Both the position numbers and the translations under genes were made by a program. Below are positions 7,519 to 14,193 of a stretch of DNA of 34,306 nt, one piece after another. Within the stretch, counting starts at the first letter, position 1. Each line of letters opens with the position of its first letter. Below the pieces are notes generated by a model, which was not told the origin of the DNA, did not search any database, and worked only from the letters and a program-made list of their open reading frames with translations. The stretch comes from JBCCEV01 sp039030125 (GTDB taxonomy: Bacteria > Pseudomonadota > Gammaproteobacteria > Ga0077536), in assembly GCA_039030125.1 (NCBI GenBank), contig JBCCEV010000023.1:1-34306 (forward strand). The letters run 5' to 3'.

Positions 7519-8682
7519 ATGTCTAATAGCGTGATGCCCACATATGCGCGCATGAACGTGTGTTTCACCCACGGCGAAGGCCCCTATCTGTGGGATCAAA
7601 ACGGCACGCGTTATTTGGATGCCTTGAGCGGGATCGCTGTGTGTGGCTTGGGGCACGCTCACCCCAAGGTCACCGAGGCCGTCGCTCAGCAGGCGGGCCG
7701 CCTCGTGCATACCTCAAATCTCTACCGCATTGAATTACAGGAGCGTTTGGCCGAAAGGCTGTGTGAGATGAGTGGTCTGGACAACGTCTTCTTCTGCAAC
7801 TCAGGTGCCGAGGCAAACGAGGCAGCGCTCAAGATCGCGCGCCGCGCCGGCAACGACAGGGGGTACCAATGCCCGACCGTGCTGGTTGCTAACGGCAGCT
7901 TTCACGGACGAACCTTGGGGACCTTAAGTGCGACAGGAAATCCAAAGGTACACGCGGGATTTGATCCGTTAGTGGCGGGCTTCCATCACGTGCCCTACAG
8001 CGATCTTGATGCACTGGGGGAGGCGCTCAACGCGAATGGAGAGATCTGCGCGGTATTTGTTGAGCCAGTTCAAGGCGAGGGTGGCGTTGTGGTTCCCGAT
8101 CCCGGTTTCCTCACCGCGGTCCGCACTTTTTGCGAAGACCACGACTTGATCCTGATCCTTGATGAAGTTCAAACCGGCATGGGGCGCACCGGCGAGTGGT
8201 TTGCGTGGCAGCACGACGGCGCACGACCAGACGTTATGACCTTAGCGAAGGCTCTTGGCAACGGCGTGCCGATTGGCGCGTGTTTAGCCGGGTCGCAAGC
8301 GCAAACCTTGCACCCAGGAAGCCACGGCTCAACTTTTGGTGGCAACCCTCTGGCCTGCGCCGCAGCGCTGGCGGTTATTGACACGATCGAGTCAGACGGG
8401 CTGCGTCAGCGCGCCAGCGCACTCGGTGAGCGCATGAGGGCCGGCTTTGCCAGCGCTCTTGCTGGTGTTGATTGCGTCGCCGATATTCGCGGTAGTGGTC
8501 TAATGGTCGGTGTCGAACTCGATCAAGCGTGCGGCGAGCTGGTTGGTGCGGCTCTGGAACATGGGTTGTTGATCAACGTCGCTGCGGAACGGACGGTACG
8601 ACTCCTGCCACCTTTGATTCTCAGCGATGCGCAAGCCGACCAAATTGTAACGATTTGCAGCGATTTAATTCGCGCGCTGTAA
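7519..8682 (+). CDS. argD: acetylornithine aminotransferase
   Basis: 387 aa. This PLP enzyme converts N-acetylglutamate semialdehyde to N-acetylornithine in arginine synthesis, and the family may also act in lysine synthesis. Class III aminotransferase motifs are clear: ALSGIAVCGLGHAHP, FFCNSGAEANEAALK, SFHGRTLG, the PLP-ring Asp in LILDEVQTGMGRTG, and the Schiff-base Lys in TLAKALGNGVPIG. The open frame extends back to 7282, but homology starts at the ATG at 7519, which has AAGGGGA at good spacing. argF follows after 19 bp, so the pair is an operon for consecutive parts of the pathway. The leader structure suggests regulation. Confidence 0.94.
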   Translation: MSNSVMPTYARMNVCFTHGEGPYLWDQNGTRYLDALSGIAVCGLGHAHPKVTEAVAQQAGRLVHTSNLYRIELQERLAERLCEMSGLDNVFFCNSGAEANEAALKIARRAGNDRGYQCPTVLVANGSFHGRTLGTLSATGNPKVHAGFDPLVAGFHHVPYSDLDALGEALNANGEICAVFVEPVQGEGGVVVPDPGFLTAVRTFCEDHDLILILDEVQTGMGRTGEWFAWQHDGARPDVMTLAKALGNGVPIGACLAGSQAQTLHPGSHGSTFGGNPLACAAALAVIDTIESDGLRQRASALGERMRAGFASALAGVDCVADIRGSGLMVGVELDQACGELVGAALEHGLLINVAAERTVRLLPPLILSDAQADQIVTICSDLIRAL

Positions 8683-8701
8683 GTCAGCAAAAGGATCGAC
8701 A

Positions 8702-9634
8702 ATGACAGTGAGGCATTTTTTATCGCTGAATGATTTGAGTCGCGACGAACTTACTACGCTCCTCGATAGAGCAGCCGAGCTAAAGCAACTGCGTGCCAAT
8801 AACATTCGCCCGGCTTTATTCACCCGCCGGGTGCTCGCGATGATCTTCGAGAAATCATCGACACGAACAAGAATGTCGTTTGAAGCCGCGATGGTCGAAG
8901 GCGGGGGGCAGGCGGTTTATTTATCGCCACGCGACACGCAGTTGGGCCGAGGTGAGCCGATCACCGACACGGCTCGCGTCTTGTCAGAAATGTCGGACGC
9001 CTTGATGGTGCGGACCTTCGAACATGACAAAATAGAGACCATCGCCAGGGCTTCGAGCGTTCCGGTGATCAATGGGCTCACGAACTCCTTGCACCCGTGC
9101 CAGCTGCTCGCCGATATGCTGACCTACCGGCTCCATCGAGGGGCAATCAAGGATCGAAAAGTTGCGTGGGTTGGTGATGGCAACAACATGTGCAACTCCT
9201 ATATCAATGCGGCGCGGCTTCTCGATTTCCAGCTTGTCGTCGCGGTACCCGAAGGCTATGAGCCGGAGCTGGTGAAAATGGGCCGCGCTGACCACGTTGA
9301 GTTAACACACGACGCGGCGGCTGCGGCTGGCGATGCAGATTTAGTCGTTACTGATGTATGGGCGAGCATGGGGCAGGAAGACGAGGCCCGGGCGCGTCAT
9401 GCAGAATTCCAACCTTTTCAGGTCAATGCCGCTCTAATGTCGAAAGCAACGGGGAATGCGCTTTTTATGCATTGTCTACCCGCGCACAGAGGGGAAGAAG
9501 TTACTACTGAGGTTATCGATCATCCTGAAAGTGTCGTGTGGGATGAGGCAGGCAACCGCTTGCATGCTCAAAAAGCGTTGTTGGAGTTCTTATTGAATTG
9601 CGCTTGGCAAGCCGAGTTTGCCGATGACGCGTGA
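8702..9634 (+). CDS. argF: ornithine carbamoyltransferase, anabolic
   Basis: 310 aa. It joins carbamoyl phosphate and ornithine to give citrulline. Diagnostic motifs: carbamoyl-phosphate loop EKSSTRTRMSFE near 50-61, HPCQLLADM near 136, a DxWASMGQE ornithine region, and the C-terminal HCLPAHRGEEVT with the catalytic Cys. The length fits the anabolic ArgF group. It lies 19 bp downstream of argD with AAGGA in the gap and is probably co-transcribed. argG and argH are not in the window. Confidence 0.95.
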   Translation: MTVRHFLSLNDLSRDELTTLLDRAAELKQLRANNIRPALFTRRVLAMIFEKSSTRTRMSFEAAMVEGGGQAVYLSPRDTQLGRGEPITDTARVLSEMSDALMVRTFEHDKIETIARASSVPVINGLTNSLHPCQLLADMLTYRLHRGAIKDRKVAWVGDGNNMCNSYINAARLLDFQLVVAVPEGYEPELVKMGRADHVELTHDAAAAAGDADLVVTDVWASMGQEDEARARHAEFQPFQVNAALMSKATGNALFMHCLPAHRGEEVTTEVIDHPESVVWDEAGNRLHAQKALLEFLLNCAWQAEFADDA

Positions 9635-9689
9635 AGGGGGCTCGCCCGGCACCCGCCGCGTATTTAGGCCAGCGGCTTAAGCGGATGAT

Positions 9690-9718
9690 TTGACAGCGCC
9701 TAGAGCGCTCGATAGTTT
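9690..9718 (+). promoter_or_regulatory. predicted sigma-70 promoter of pcm-nlpD-rpoS
   Basis: A perfect -35 TTGACA (9690-9695), a 17-bp spacer and TAGTTT (9713-9718) lie in the argF-pcm gap, about 57 bp before the chosen pcm start. The spacer holds a GCGC-rich near-palindrome. Sequence match only. Confidence 0.5.
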
Positions 9719-9774
9719 GTGTCAACGCAGAGCAACGACCTCCGTCGCAGGTGACTGATCAACTCGGTATTGGA

Positions 9775-10407
9775 ATGACATCCCAGCGATCGCGAGATCG
9801 TTTAGTCGAACAATTGCGCCGGCTTGGGGTTCAAGAAGAGCGAGTGCTTGAGGTGATCCGTACAACACCCAGGCATTTGTTCGTCGATGAAGCATTAGCG
9901 AGCCGCGCTTACGAGAATACCGCCTTACCGATTGGCTACGGTCAAACGATTTCCCAGCCCTACATCGTCGCCGCAATGACGCAGGCGCTGCTGAGCACGG
10001 GACCGATGGCAAAGGTTCTTGAGATCGGCGCAGGTTGCGGTTACCAGACGGCGGTTCTGGCCCAATTCGCGGGCCATGTTTACAGCATCGAACGCATCTC
10101 AGCGCTTGCTCACCGGCTGCGCTCCCGAGTCATGGAACTTAATATCCACAACGTTAGCATTCGCCATGGTGATGGCTTTCAGGGATGGCGATCTTCGGCA
10201 CCCTTCGACGCAATCCTGGTTGCCGCCGCGGCCGTCGGCGTTCCTGAGAACCTCATTAAGCAACTCGCCATCGGTGGCCGGCTAGTGATTCCGGTGGGCA
10301 GAAGTGGACGACAGGATTTGCTGTTGATCAACAACACACCCGCCGGTCTTGAAGAAGTGGTTCTCGAAGCGGTCAGCTTTGTGCCGTTGCTCGATGGCAT
10401 ACGCTAA
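9775..10407 (+). CDS. pcm: protein-L-isoaspartate O-methyltransferase
   Basis: 210 aa from this ATG. It methylates isoaspartyl residues in damaged proteins to start their repair. Family motifs: FVDEALASRAYENTALPIGYGQTISQPYIVA, the SAM loop VLEIGAGCGYQTA (usually GTGSGY, so GCGY is a mild variant), HGDGFQGW and FDAILVAAAA. The frame can start at GTG 9751, but the alignment with E. coli Pcm begins at the ATG 9775; neither has a strong SD. pcm-nlpD-rpoS order is as in enterics, although surE, which normally precedes pcm, is replaced by argF here. The spacing to nlpD is 11 bp. Confidence 0.93.
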   Translation: MTSQRSRDRLVEQLRRLGVQEERVLEVIRTTPRHLFVDEALASRAYENTALPIGYGQTISQPYIVAAMTQALLSTGPMAKVLEIGAGCGYQTAVLAQFAGHVYSIERISALAHRLRSRVMELNIHNVSIRHGDGFQGWRSSAPFDAILVAAAAVGVPENLIKQLAIGGRLVIPVGRSGRQDLLLINNTPAGLEEVVLEAVSFVPLLDGIR

Positions 10408-10418
10408 CGCCTGATAGT

Positions 10419-11180
10419 GTGATCAGGCGCTACGCGATCATCATAGGCTGCGGAATTTTCGCGGCATGCACCTTTAACGGGCCGCCAGCGCCGATCGAGA
10501 GCAAAAGCCCGGCTCAAGTTCCGCCTAAAGTCACCAGCGCCCAGCCAAGAGCGGTAAGGGCTGGCCCACGACCATCGAGCTATACGGTGAGGCGTGGTGA
10601 CACCTTGCATGCAATCGCATGGCGTTTTGGGCTTGATTATCGCGACTTGGTCAAATGGAACCGCCTCGCCAACCCGAATTTGATCGTCGTCGGGCAACGT
10701 CTTTCCTTGCGAAGGCCAAAACAAACTGCCAATAAAAACACCGCGACGGCAAAGACCTCGAACAAGCGCAGCGCGCCACCCGCGCCGGCGCCCAAGAAAA
10801 CAAGCGGTGGCGGCCCGAAAAAATGGATTTGGCCAAGTGACGGGCGGCACGAACTGGCAACCTCAGTAAGCGGCTCCAAAGGCTTAAATATTTTCGGTGA
10901 CCGTGGGCAGCCAGTGCGCGCGGCCGCGCCCGGCAAGGTCGTCTACAGCGGCAGTGGACTGCGGGGATATGGTCAGCTTATCATCGTTCAACACGATGAC
11001 GCGTTTCTCAGCGCTTACGCTCATAACCAGCGGCGCCTGGTCGAAGAAGGCATGCAGGTAAAGCGTAAAGATGTCATTGCGCACATGGGTGATAGCGACG
11101 CAAAAAATGTCATGCTGCACTTCGAAATCCGACGCAATGGTAAACCGGTCGATCCGCTGCGCTTCCTCCCTTCCCGATAA
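10419..11180 (+). CDS. nlpD: NlpD-like LysM/M23 lipoprotein, probable amidase activator
   Basis: 253 aa. It has a lipoprotein signal (IFAAC, lipidated Cys17), one LysM domain at about 55-98 and a C-terminal peptidase M23/LytM domain at about 145-250. The zinc ligands are missing: the first motif reads GLNIFGDRGQ rather than HxGxD, and the last is LHFEIR. This matches NlpD, which has no peptidase activity but activates the septal amidase AmiC. The linker (about 100-140) is rich in Lys, Ala and Pro. The start is GTG, 11 bp after pcm. By analogy with E. coli, the main rpoS promoter may lie inside this gene; I could not identify it. Confidence 0.92.
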   Translation: MIRRYAIIIGCGIFAACTFNGPPAPIESKSPAQVPPKVTSAQPRAVRAGPRPSSYTVRRGDTLHAIAWRFGLDYRDLVKWNRLANPNLIVVGQRLSLRRPKQTANKNTATAKTSNKRSAPPAPAPKKTSGGGPKKWIWPSDGRHELATSVSGSKGLNIFGDRGQPVRAAAPGKVVYSGSGLRGYGQLIIVQHDDAFLSAYAHNQRRLVEEGMQVKRKDVIAHMGDSDAKNVMLHFEIRRNGKPVDPLRFLPSR

Positions 11181-11192
11181 TCGAGATATTTC

Positions 11193-12200
11193 TTGATCGC
11201 TGAGCGCGACAACCCGGACGAAGGAGAGGAGTGGCAAGCGCCAACGTCCGAGGAGACATCGAGCGGAGCAGACCCAGACGACGCTGATCCCGATATCAAT
11301 AGCGCGACTCAAGACAGCGAACAACACAAGGAAGCGTTTGAGGCGGGGGAGTTATCAGTCGGGCAAATGGATGCAACGCGCCTTTATCTCGGTGAGATCG
11401 GCTTTTCGCCGCTACTGACCGCCGAGGAAGAAGTCAAATACGCACGCCTGGCGCTGCGCGGTGACGAACAAGCGCGCAAACGAATGATTGAGAGCAATCT
11501 GCGATTGGTCGTGAAGATCGCGCGTCGCTATATGAACCGCGGGCTGGCGCTTCTTGATCTCATCGAGGAAGGTAATCTCGGCCTAATCCGGGCGGTCGAA
11601 AAATTCGATCCCGAGCGAGGTTTTCGCTTTTCCACTTACGCCACGTGGTGGATCAGGCAAACCATCGAGCGCGGCCTGATGAATCAAACACGCACGATTA
11701 GGCTACCTATACACGTTGTTAAGGAGATCAATGTTTATTTGCGCGCGGCGCGGCAGTTGGCGCAAAAGCTTGATCGAGAGCCAAGCCCAGAGGACGTCGC
11801 GAATTTTCTCGACAAACCGATCGAGGACGTTAAGAAAATGCTCGGGCTCAACGAACGCATTGCGTCGGTTGATGTGCCCGCCGAACGCGATTCAGATCGC
11901 TCGTTGCTCGACACGATTCCAGACGAGCTAAACCCTGATCCCGCGCAGATTCTCCAGGATGTCGATGTTCAGCAACACATCGAGGCGTGGCTGTCGCAAC
12001 TCAACGAAAAACAGCGGGCGGTGGTCGAACGGCGTTTTGGCCTCAATGGCCGAGATTCAGCGACACTTGAACAAGTGGGCGCGGATATTGGGGTGACGCG
12101 CGAACGCGTGCGCCAAATTCAATTGGAAGCTCTGCGCCGACTGCGCCGGATCTTGGAGCGCGAAGGATTTTCTATTGACAACTTGTTTCAGGAACCCTGA
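11193..12200 (+). CDS. rpoS: RNA polymerase sigma factor RpoS
   Basis: 335 aa. It is the stationary-phase and general stress sigma factor. Region 1.2 starts at DATRLYLGEIGFSPLL (about 60), region 2 holds ESNLRLVVKIARRYMNRGLALLDLIEEGNLGL and FSTYATWWIRQTIERG, region 3 follows, and region 4 ends with TRERVRQIQLEALRRLR. TTG at 11193 is the first possible start after an in-frame stop; the next candidate is an ATG near residue 58, which would remove the acidic N-terminal tail. A weak or TTG start would fit post-transcriptional control of rpoS. The 3' end overlaps the convergent DUF498 gene by 13 bp. Confidence 0.96.
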   Translation: MIAERDNPDEGEEWQAPTSEETSSGADPDDADPDINSATQDSEQHKEAFEAGELSVGQMDATRLYLGEIGFSPLLTAEEEVKYARLALRGDEQARKRMIESNLRLVVKIARRYMNRGLALLDLIEEGNLGLIRAVEKFDPERGFRFSTYATWWIRQTIERGLMNQTRTIRLPIHVVKEINVYLRAARQLAQKLDREPSPEDVANFLDKPIEDVKKMLGLNERIASVDVPAERDSDRSLLDTIPDELNPDPAQILQDVDVQQHIEAWLSQLNEKQRAVVERRFGLNGRDSATLEQVGADIGVTRERVRQIQLEALRRLRRILEREGFSIDNLFQEP

Positions 12201-12577
12201 GGCCCCGAGTCGAAAAAGAATGCCGCGACCACGTTGCGGTCCTCGCCGATCAGAATATTGAATGACCGGCAAGCTGCACCAATATCCATGCTTTCTAAAC
12301 CGACAGCGTTGGTGAGGAAAATCTGGGAAAGTTCCGGCGCCAAGAATTGCTGGCGGCTGCCGGTAGCCAACAGTACGATTTCCGGTTCAAGCGAGATTAG
12401 CGACTCAATATGATGCCTATCGAGTTCGCTGAAGGAAGCGGGAAGGCGATCCTCGAAAAACGCATCCGCGCTCACCACCAGGGGTTTCGAAAATTTCCGG
12501 TCGCGAACCTGGATACCCGTATCACTGTAACCAGTGATGTAGTTGGTATCCGGCCGTTGGTCAAAATGCAGTTTCAT
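12188..12577 (-). CDS. Mth938-like / DUF498 family protein
   Basis: 129 aa. It belongs to the DUF498 (Mth938, NDUFAF3-like) family, recognised by MKLHFDQ, YSDTGIQV, the central EPEIVLLATGSRQQFL and the end MDIGAACRSFNILIGEDRNVVAAFFF. Mitochondrial relatives help assemble complex I; the bacterial function is unproven. It lies on the minus strand between rpoS and adk. It is convergent with rpoS, overlapping its coding end by 13 bp, and divergent from adk over 127 bp. Family assignment is confident, function is not. Confidence 0.85.
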   Translation of the reverse strand: MKLHFDQRPDTNYITGYSDTGIQVRDRKFSKPLVVSADAFFEDRLPASFSELDRHHIESLISLEPEIVLLATGSRQQFLAPELSQIFLTNAVGLESMDIGAACRSFNILIGEDRNVVAAFFFDSGPQGS

Positions 12578-12704
12578 TACTAAATTTGGTGAGCCTGATT
12601 AGCGAGTGCGCAAACGTTATTTGCATTAAGATACGCGCCGAATTTGACTTAAAGACAATCGCGTTAGCGCCGCTATATGGCGCTGAGCGTGCGAAAGGCA
12701 AACA

Positions 12705-13355
12705 ATGAGGATTATTCTACTAGGCGGTCCGGGCGCCGGTAAGGGGACGCAGGCTGAGTTCATCTGTGAACATCTCGGTATTCCCAAAATCTCGACTGGC
12801 GATATGTTGCGCGCGGCCGTGGCCGACGGCACTGAACTTGGTAAAGCCGCCAAAGCGATCATGGACTCAGGCGGCCTCGTATCCGACGACATTATTCTAG
12901 GTTTGGTCGCGCAACGCGTGGCTGAGAGCGATTGTGATAATGGTTTTCTGTTTGATGGATTTCCCCGCACAATCCCGCAAGCAGAAGGACTGCGCGAGAG
13001 CGGTGTGAGTATCGATCGGGTCATCGAGATAGCCGTCGACGATGATGAGATCGTTAAGCGTTTATCTGGCCGTCGAATTCATCCGGCCTCTGGGCGCACC
13101 TATCATGTTGATTTCAACCCGCCAAAAGTATCGGGTAAGGACGACGATACCGGTGAGGATCTTGTTCAACGTGATGACGACCAAGAAGAAACGGTGCGTA
13201 ATCGTTTGCGGGTCTACCACGATCAAACCGAGCCCTTGATCGACTTCTACAACAAGCTCGCCGAAGACGATCCACAAATCGCATTCGTACGGGTTGCCGG
13301 TGTTGGTGATGTGACTGAAATTAGAACGCACGTGTTTTCGGCGTTAGGCAAGTGA
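12705..13355 (+). CDS. adk: adenylate kinase
   Basis: 216 aa. It interconverts AMP, ADP and ATP. P-loop GGPGAGKGTQ at residues 7-16, AMP-binding STGDMLRAA and FLFDGFPRTIPQA, then a long-form LID domain (about 122-160) with HPASGRTYHVDFNPPK. The LID has no zinc cysteines, typical of gammaproteobacteria. The start ATG follows GAAAGG. Upstream lies the short divergent region with DUF498, where TAAGAT (12627-12632) followed by ACGCGCC could be a -10 with GC-rich discriminator. After the stop a small hairpin (ACGTGC/GCACGT, 13358-13378) lacks a T-tract. Confidence 0.97.
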   Translation: MRIILLGGPGAGKGTQAEFICEHLGIPKISTGDMLRAAVADGTELGKAAKAIMDSGGLVSDDIILGLVAQRVAESDCDNGFLFDGFPRTIPQAEGLRESGVSIDRVIEIAVDDDEIVKRLSGRRIHPASGRTYHVDFNPPKVSGKDDDTGEDLVQRDDDQEETVRNRLRVYHDQTEPLIDFYNKLAEDDPQIAFVRVAGVGDVTEIRTHVFSALGK

Positions 13356-13432
13356 CGACGTGCGGAAATGAGGCACGTATCAAAAAAACAACAGTTGATG
13401 TGAATTGAATTTAAAAAAATGTATTGAATTTA

Positions 13433-13461
13433 TTGCAGTTCGTTCTGGACTGCGGTATATA
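13433..13461 (+). promoter_or_regulatory. predicted sigma-70 promoter of the histone-like gene
   Basis: TTGCAG (13433-13438), 17-bp spacer, TATATA (13456-13461). Directly upstream is an AT-rich tract (13391-13432) with two copies of TTGAATTTA, resembling an UP element. This suggests strong expression; inferred from sequence only. Confidence 0.6.
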
Positions 13462-13516
13462 CACCACTGTCGTGTTGCGTAGTTAGGTCCTACTAAATAG
13501 CAAGGGGGGCAACCTT

Positions 13517-13909
13517 ATGGCGAAGGCAAAAAAGAAAGCGGCGAAAAAGCGCGTCGCTAAACGAGCTGCATCGAAAAAACGTGTAGCAAAGAAACGCGTT
13601 GCTAAGAAAGCAACGAAGAAGAAGGCAACCAAGAAAAAGGCTGCCAAAAAGAAAGTAGCGAAGCGCAAGGTAACGAAGCGCAAAGCTACTAAGAAGAAAG
13701 CCACCAAGAAACGTGCGGCTAAAAAGAAAGTAGCGAAGAAGAAGGCGGCTAAGAAAAAGGCGTCTAAGAAAAAAGCGACCAAGAAAAAGGTCACTCGTCG
13801 TAAAGCTGCGAAAAAGAAAGCAGCCAAAAAGAAAACGGCGAAGAAAAAAGTGACCAAGCGGAAAGTCGCTAAGAAAAAAGCTAAGAAAAAGGCTTCCCGA
13901 AAAAAGTAG
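13517..13909 (+). CDS. histone H1-like lysine/alanine-rich DNA-binding protein (zero-frame product)
   Basis: 130 aa made almost entirely of AAKKK/VAKKK/ATKKK-type repeats, about half lysine. Such tails resemble eukaryotic H1 C-termini and bacterial Hc1/AlgP-like proteins, and are expected to bind DNA non-specifically and help compact the nucleoid. A GGGGGG ribosome site at 13504-13509 precedes the ATG. The repeat composition gives no fixed fold. The last codons are CGA AAA AAG followed by TAG, a slippery heptamer in the correct phase, and a 66-codon extension lies in the -1 frame (next entry). A minus-strand open frame over the same bases is an artefact of the AAG/AAA codons. Confidence 0.88.
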   Translation: MAKAKKKAAKKRVAKRAASKKRVAKKRVAKKATKKKATKKKAAKKKVAKRKVTKRKATKKKATKKRAAKKKVAKKKAAKKKASKKKATKKKVTRRKAAKKKAAKKKTAKKKVTKRKVAKKKAKKKASRKK

Positions 13910-14106
13910 AAGGACGCGGTAGCGCAGCGCGTCAGCGGCAATCAGCCGAAGAGGAAAAACGAGCGGAAGCTCGTCAGAAAATTGCCGCTAGGAAAGAAGC
14001 TGCACGGTTACGGAGAGCCGTGCAGCAGAAAAAGAATGCGCTGGATCGGGCTGTAAGCGCTTTCGTGCGGAAATGGGAAAAGGAGTACGATCGCAAACAT
14101 AAGTAG
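13517..14106 (+). CDS. predicted -1 frameshift product of the histone-like gene, 196 aa
   Basis: If ribosomes slip -1 on A AAA AAG (13900-13906), the frame continues GTA GAA GGA and stays open for 66 codons to TAG at 14104-14106. The extension is rich in Arg, Glu, Ala and Gln, predicted helical, and ends in a tail with a conserved look (ALDRAVSAFVRKWEKEYDR). It has no ATG, only two late GTG codons, and no ribosome site, so independent translation is unlikely. A stem GACGCG/CGCGTC (13913-13918 and 13928-13933, 9-nt loop) starts 6 nt after the heptamer, the spacing expected for a stimulatory element. Alternatives are a real one-base disruption or a homopolymer sequencing error in the A6 run. 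Confidence 0.55.
13900..13933 (+). promoter_or_regulatory. putative programmed -1 frameshift signal
   Basis: Slippery A AAA AAG at 13900-13906, the type used in E. coli dnaX; zero-frame TAG at 13907-13909; spacer of 6 nt; stem-loop with 6 G/C-rich pairs at 13913-13918 and 13928-13933. All parts are seen directly; frameshifting itself is inferred. Confidence 0.55.
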
Positions 14107-14153
14107 GTTTAACCTGCAGGCCCAACTGGTACCGCGATTATTCCGAATAGCTG

Positions 14154-14181
14154 AGCCCCTCGACTGAGGGGCTTTTTTTTT
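14154..14181 (+). terminator. strong intrinsic terminator after the histone-like gene
   Basis: AGCCCCTC (14154-14161), loop GACT, GAGGGGCT (14166-14173), then a run of nine T (14173-14181). It ends 12 bp before the mrcB start codon. Confidence 0.9.
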
Positions 14182-14193
14182 GCGGTCGGAGCA

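Noticed and set aside
13358..13378. Hairpin ACGTGC/GCACGT after adk as an intrinsic terminator
   Set aside because: Only 6 bp and followed by A-rich rather than T-rich sequence on the plus strand.
13517..13909. Short-repeat array (CRISPR or tandem repeat element)
   Set aside because: The repetition comes from lysine/alanine codons in a real reading frame; no constant repeat with unique spacers.
13483..13941. Minus-strand 152-codon frame of Phe/Leu/Ala-rich sequence opposite the histone-like gene
   Set aside because: It is the complement of repeated AAG/AAA/GCN codons; no ribosome site and no protein family.
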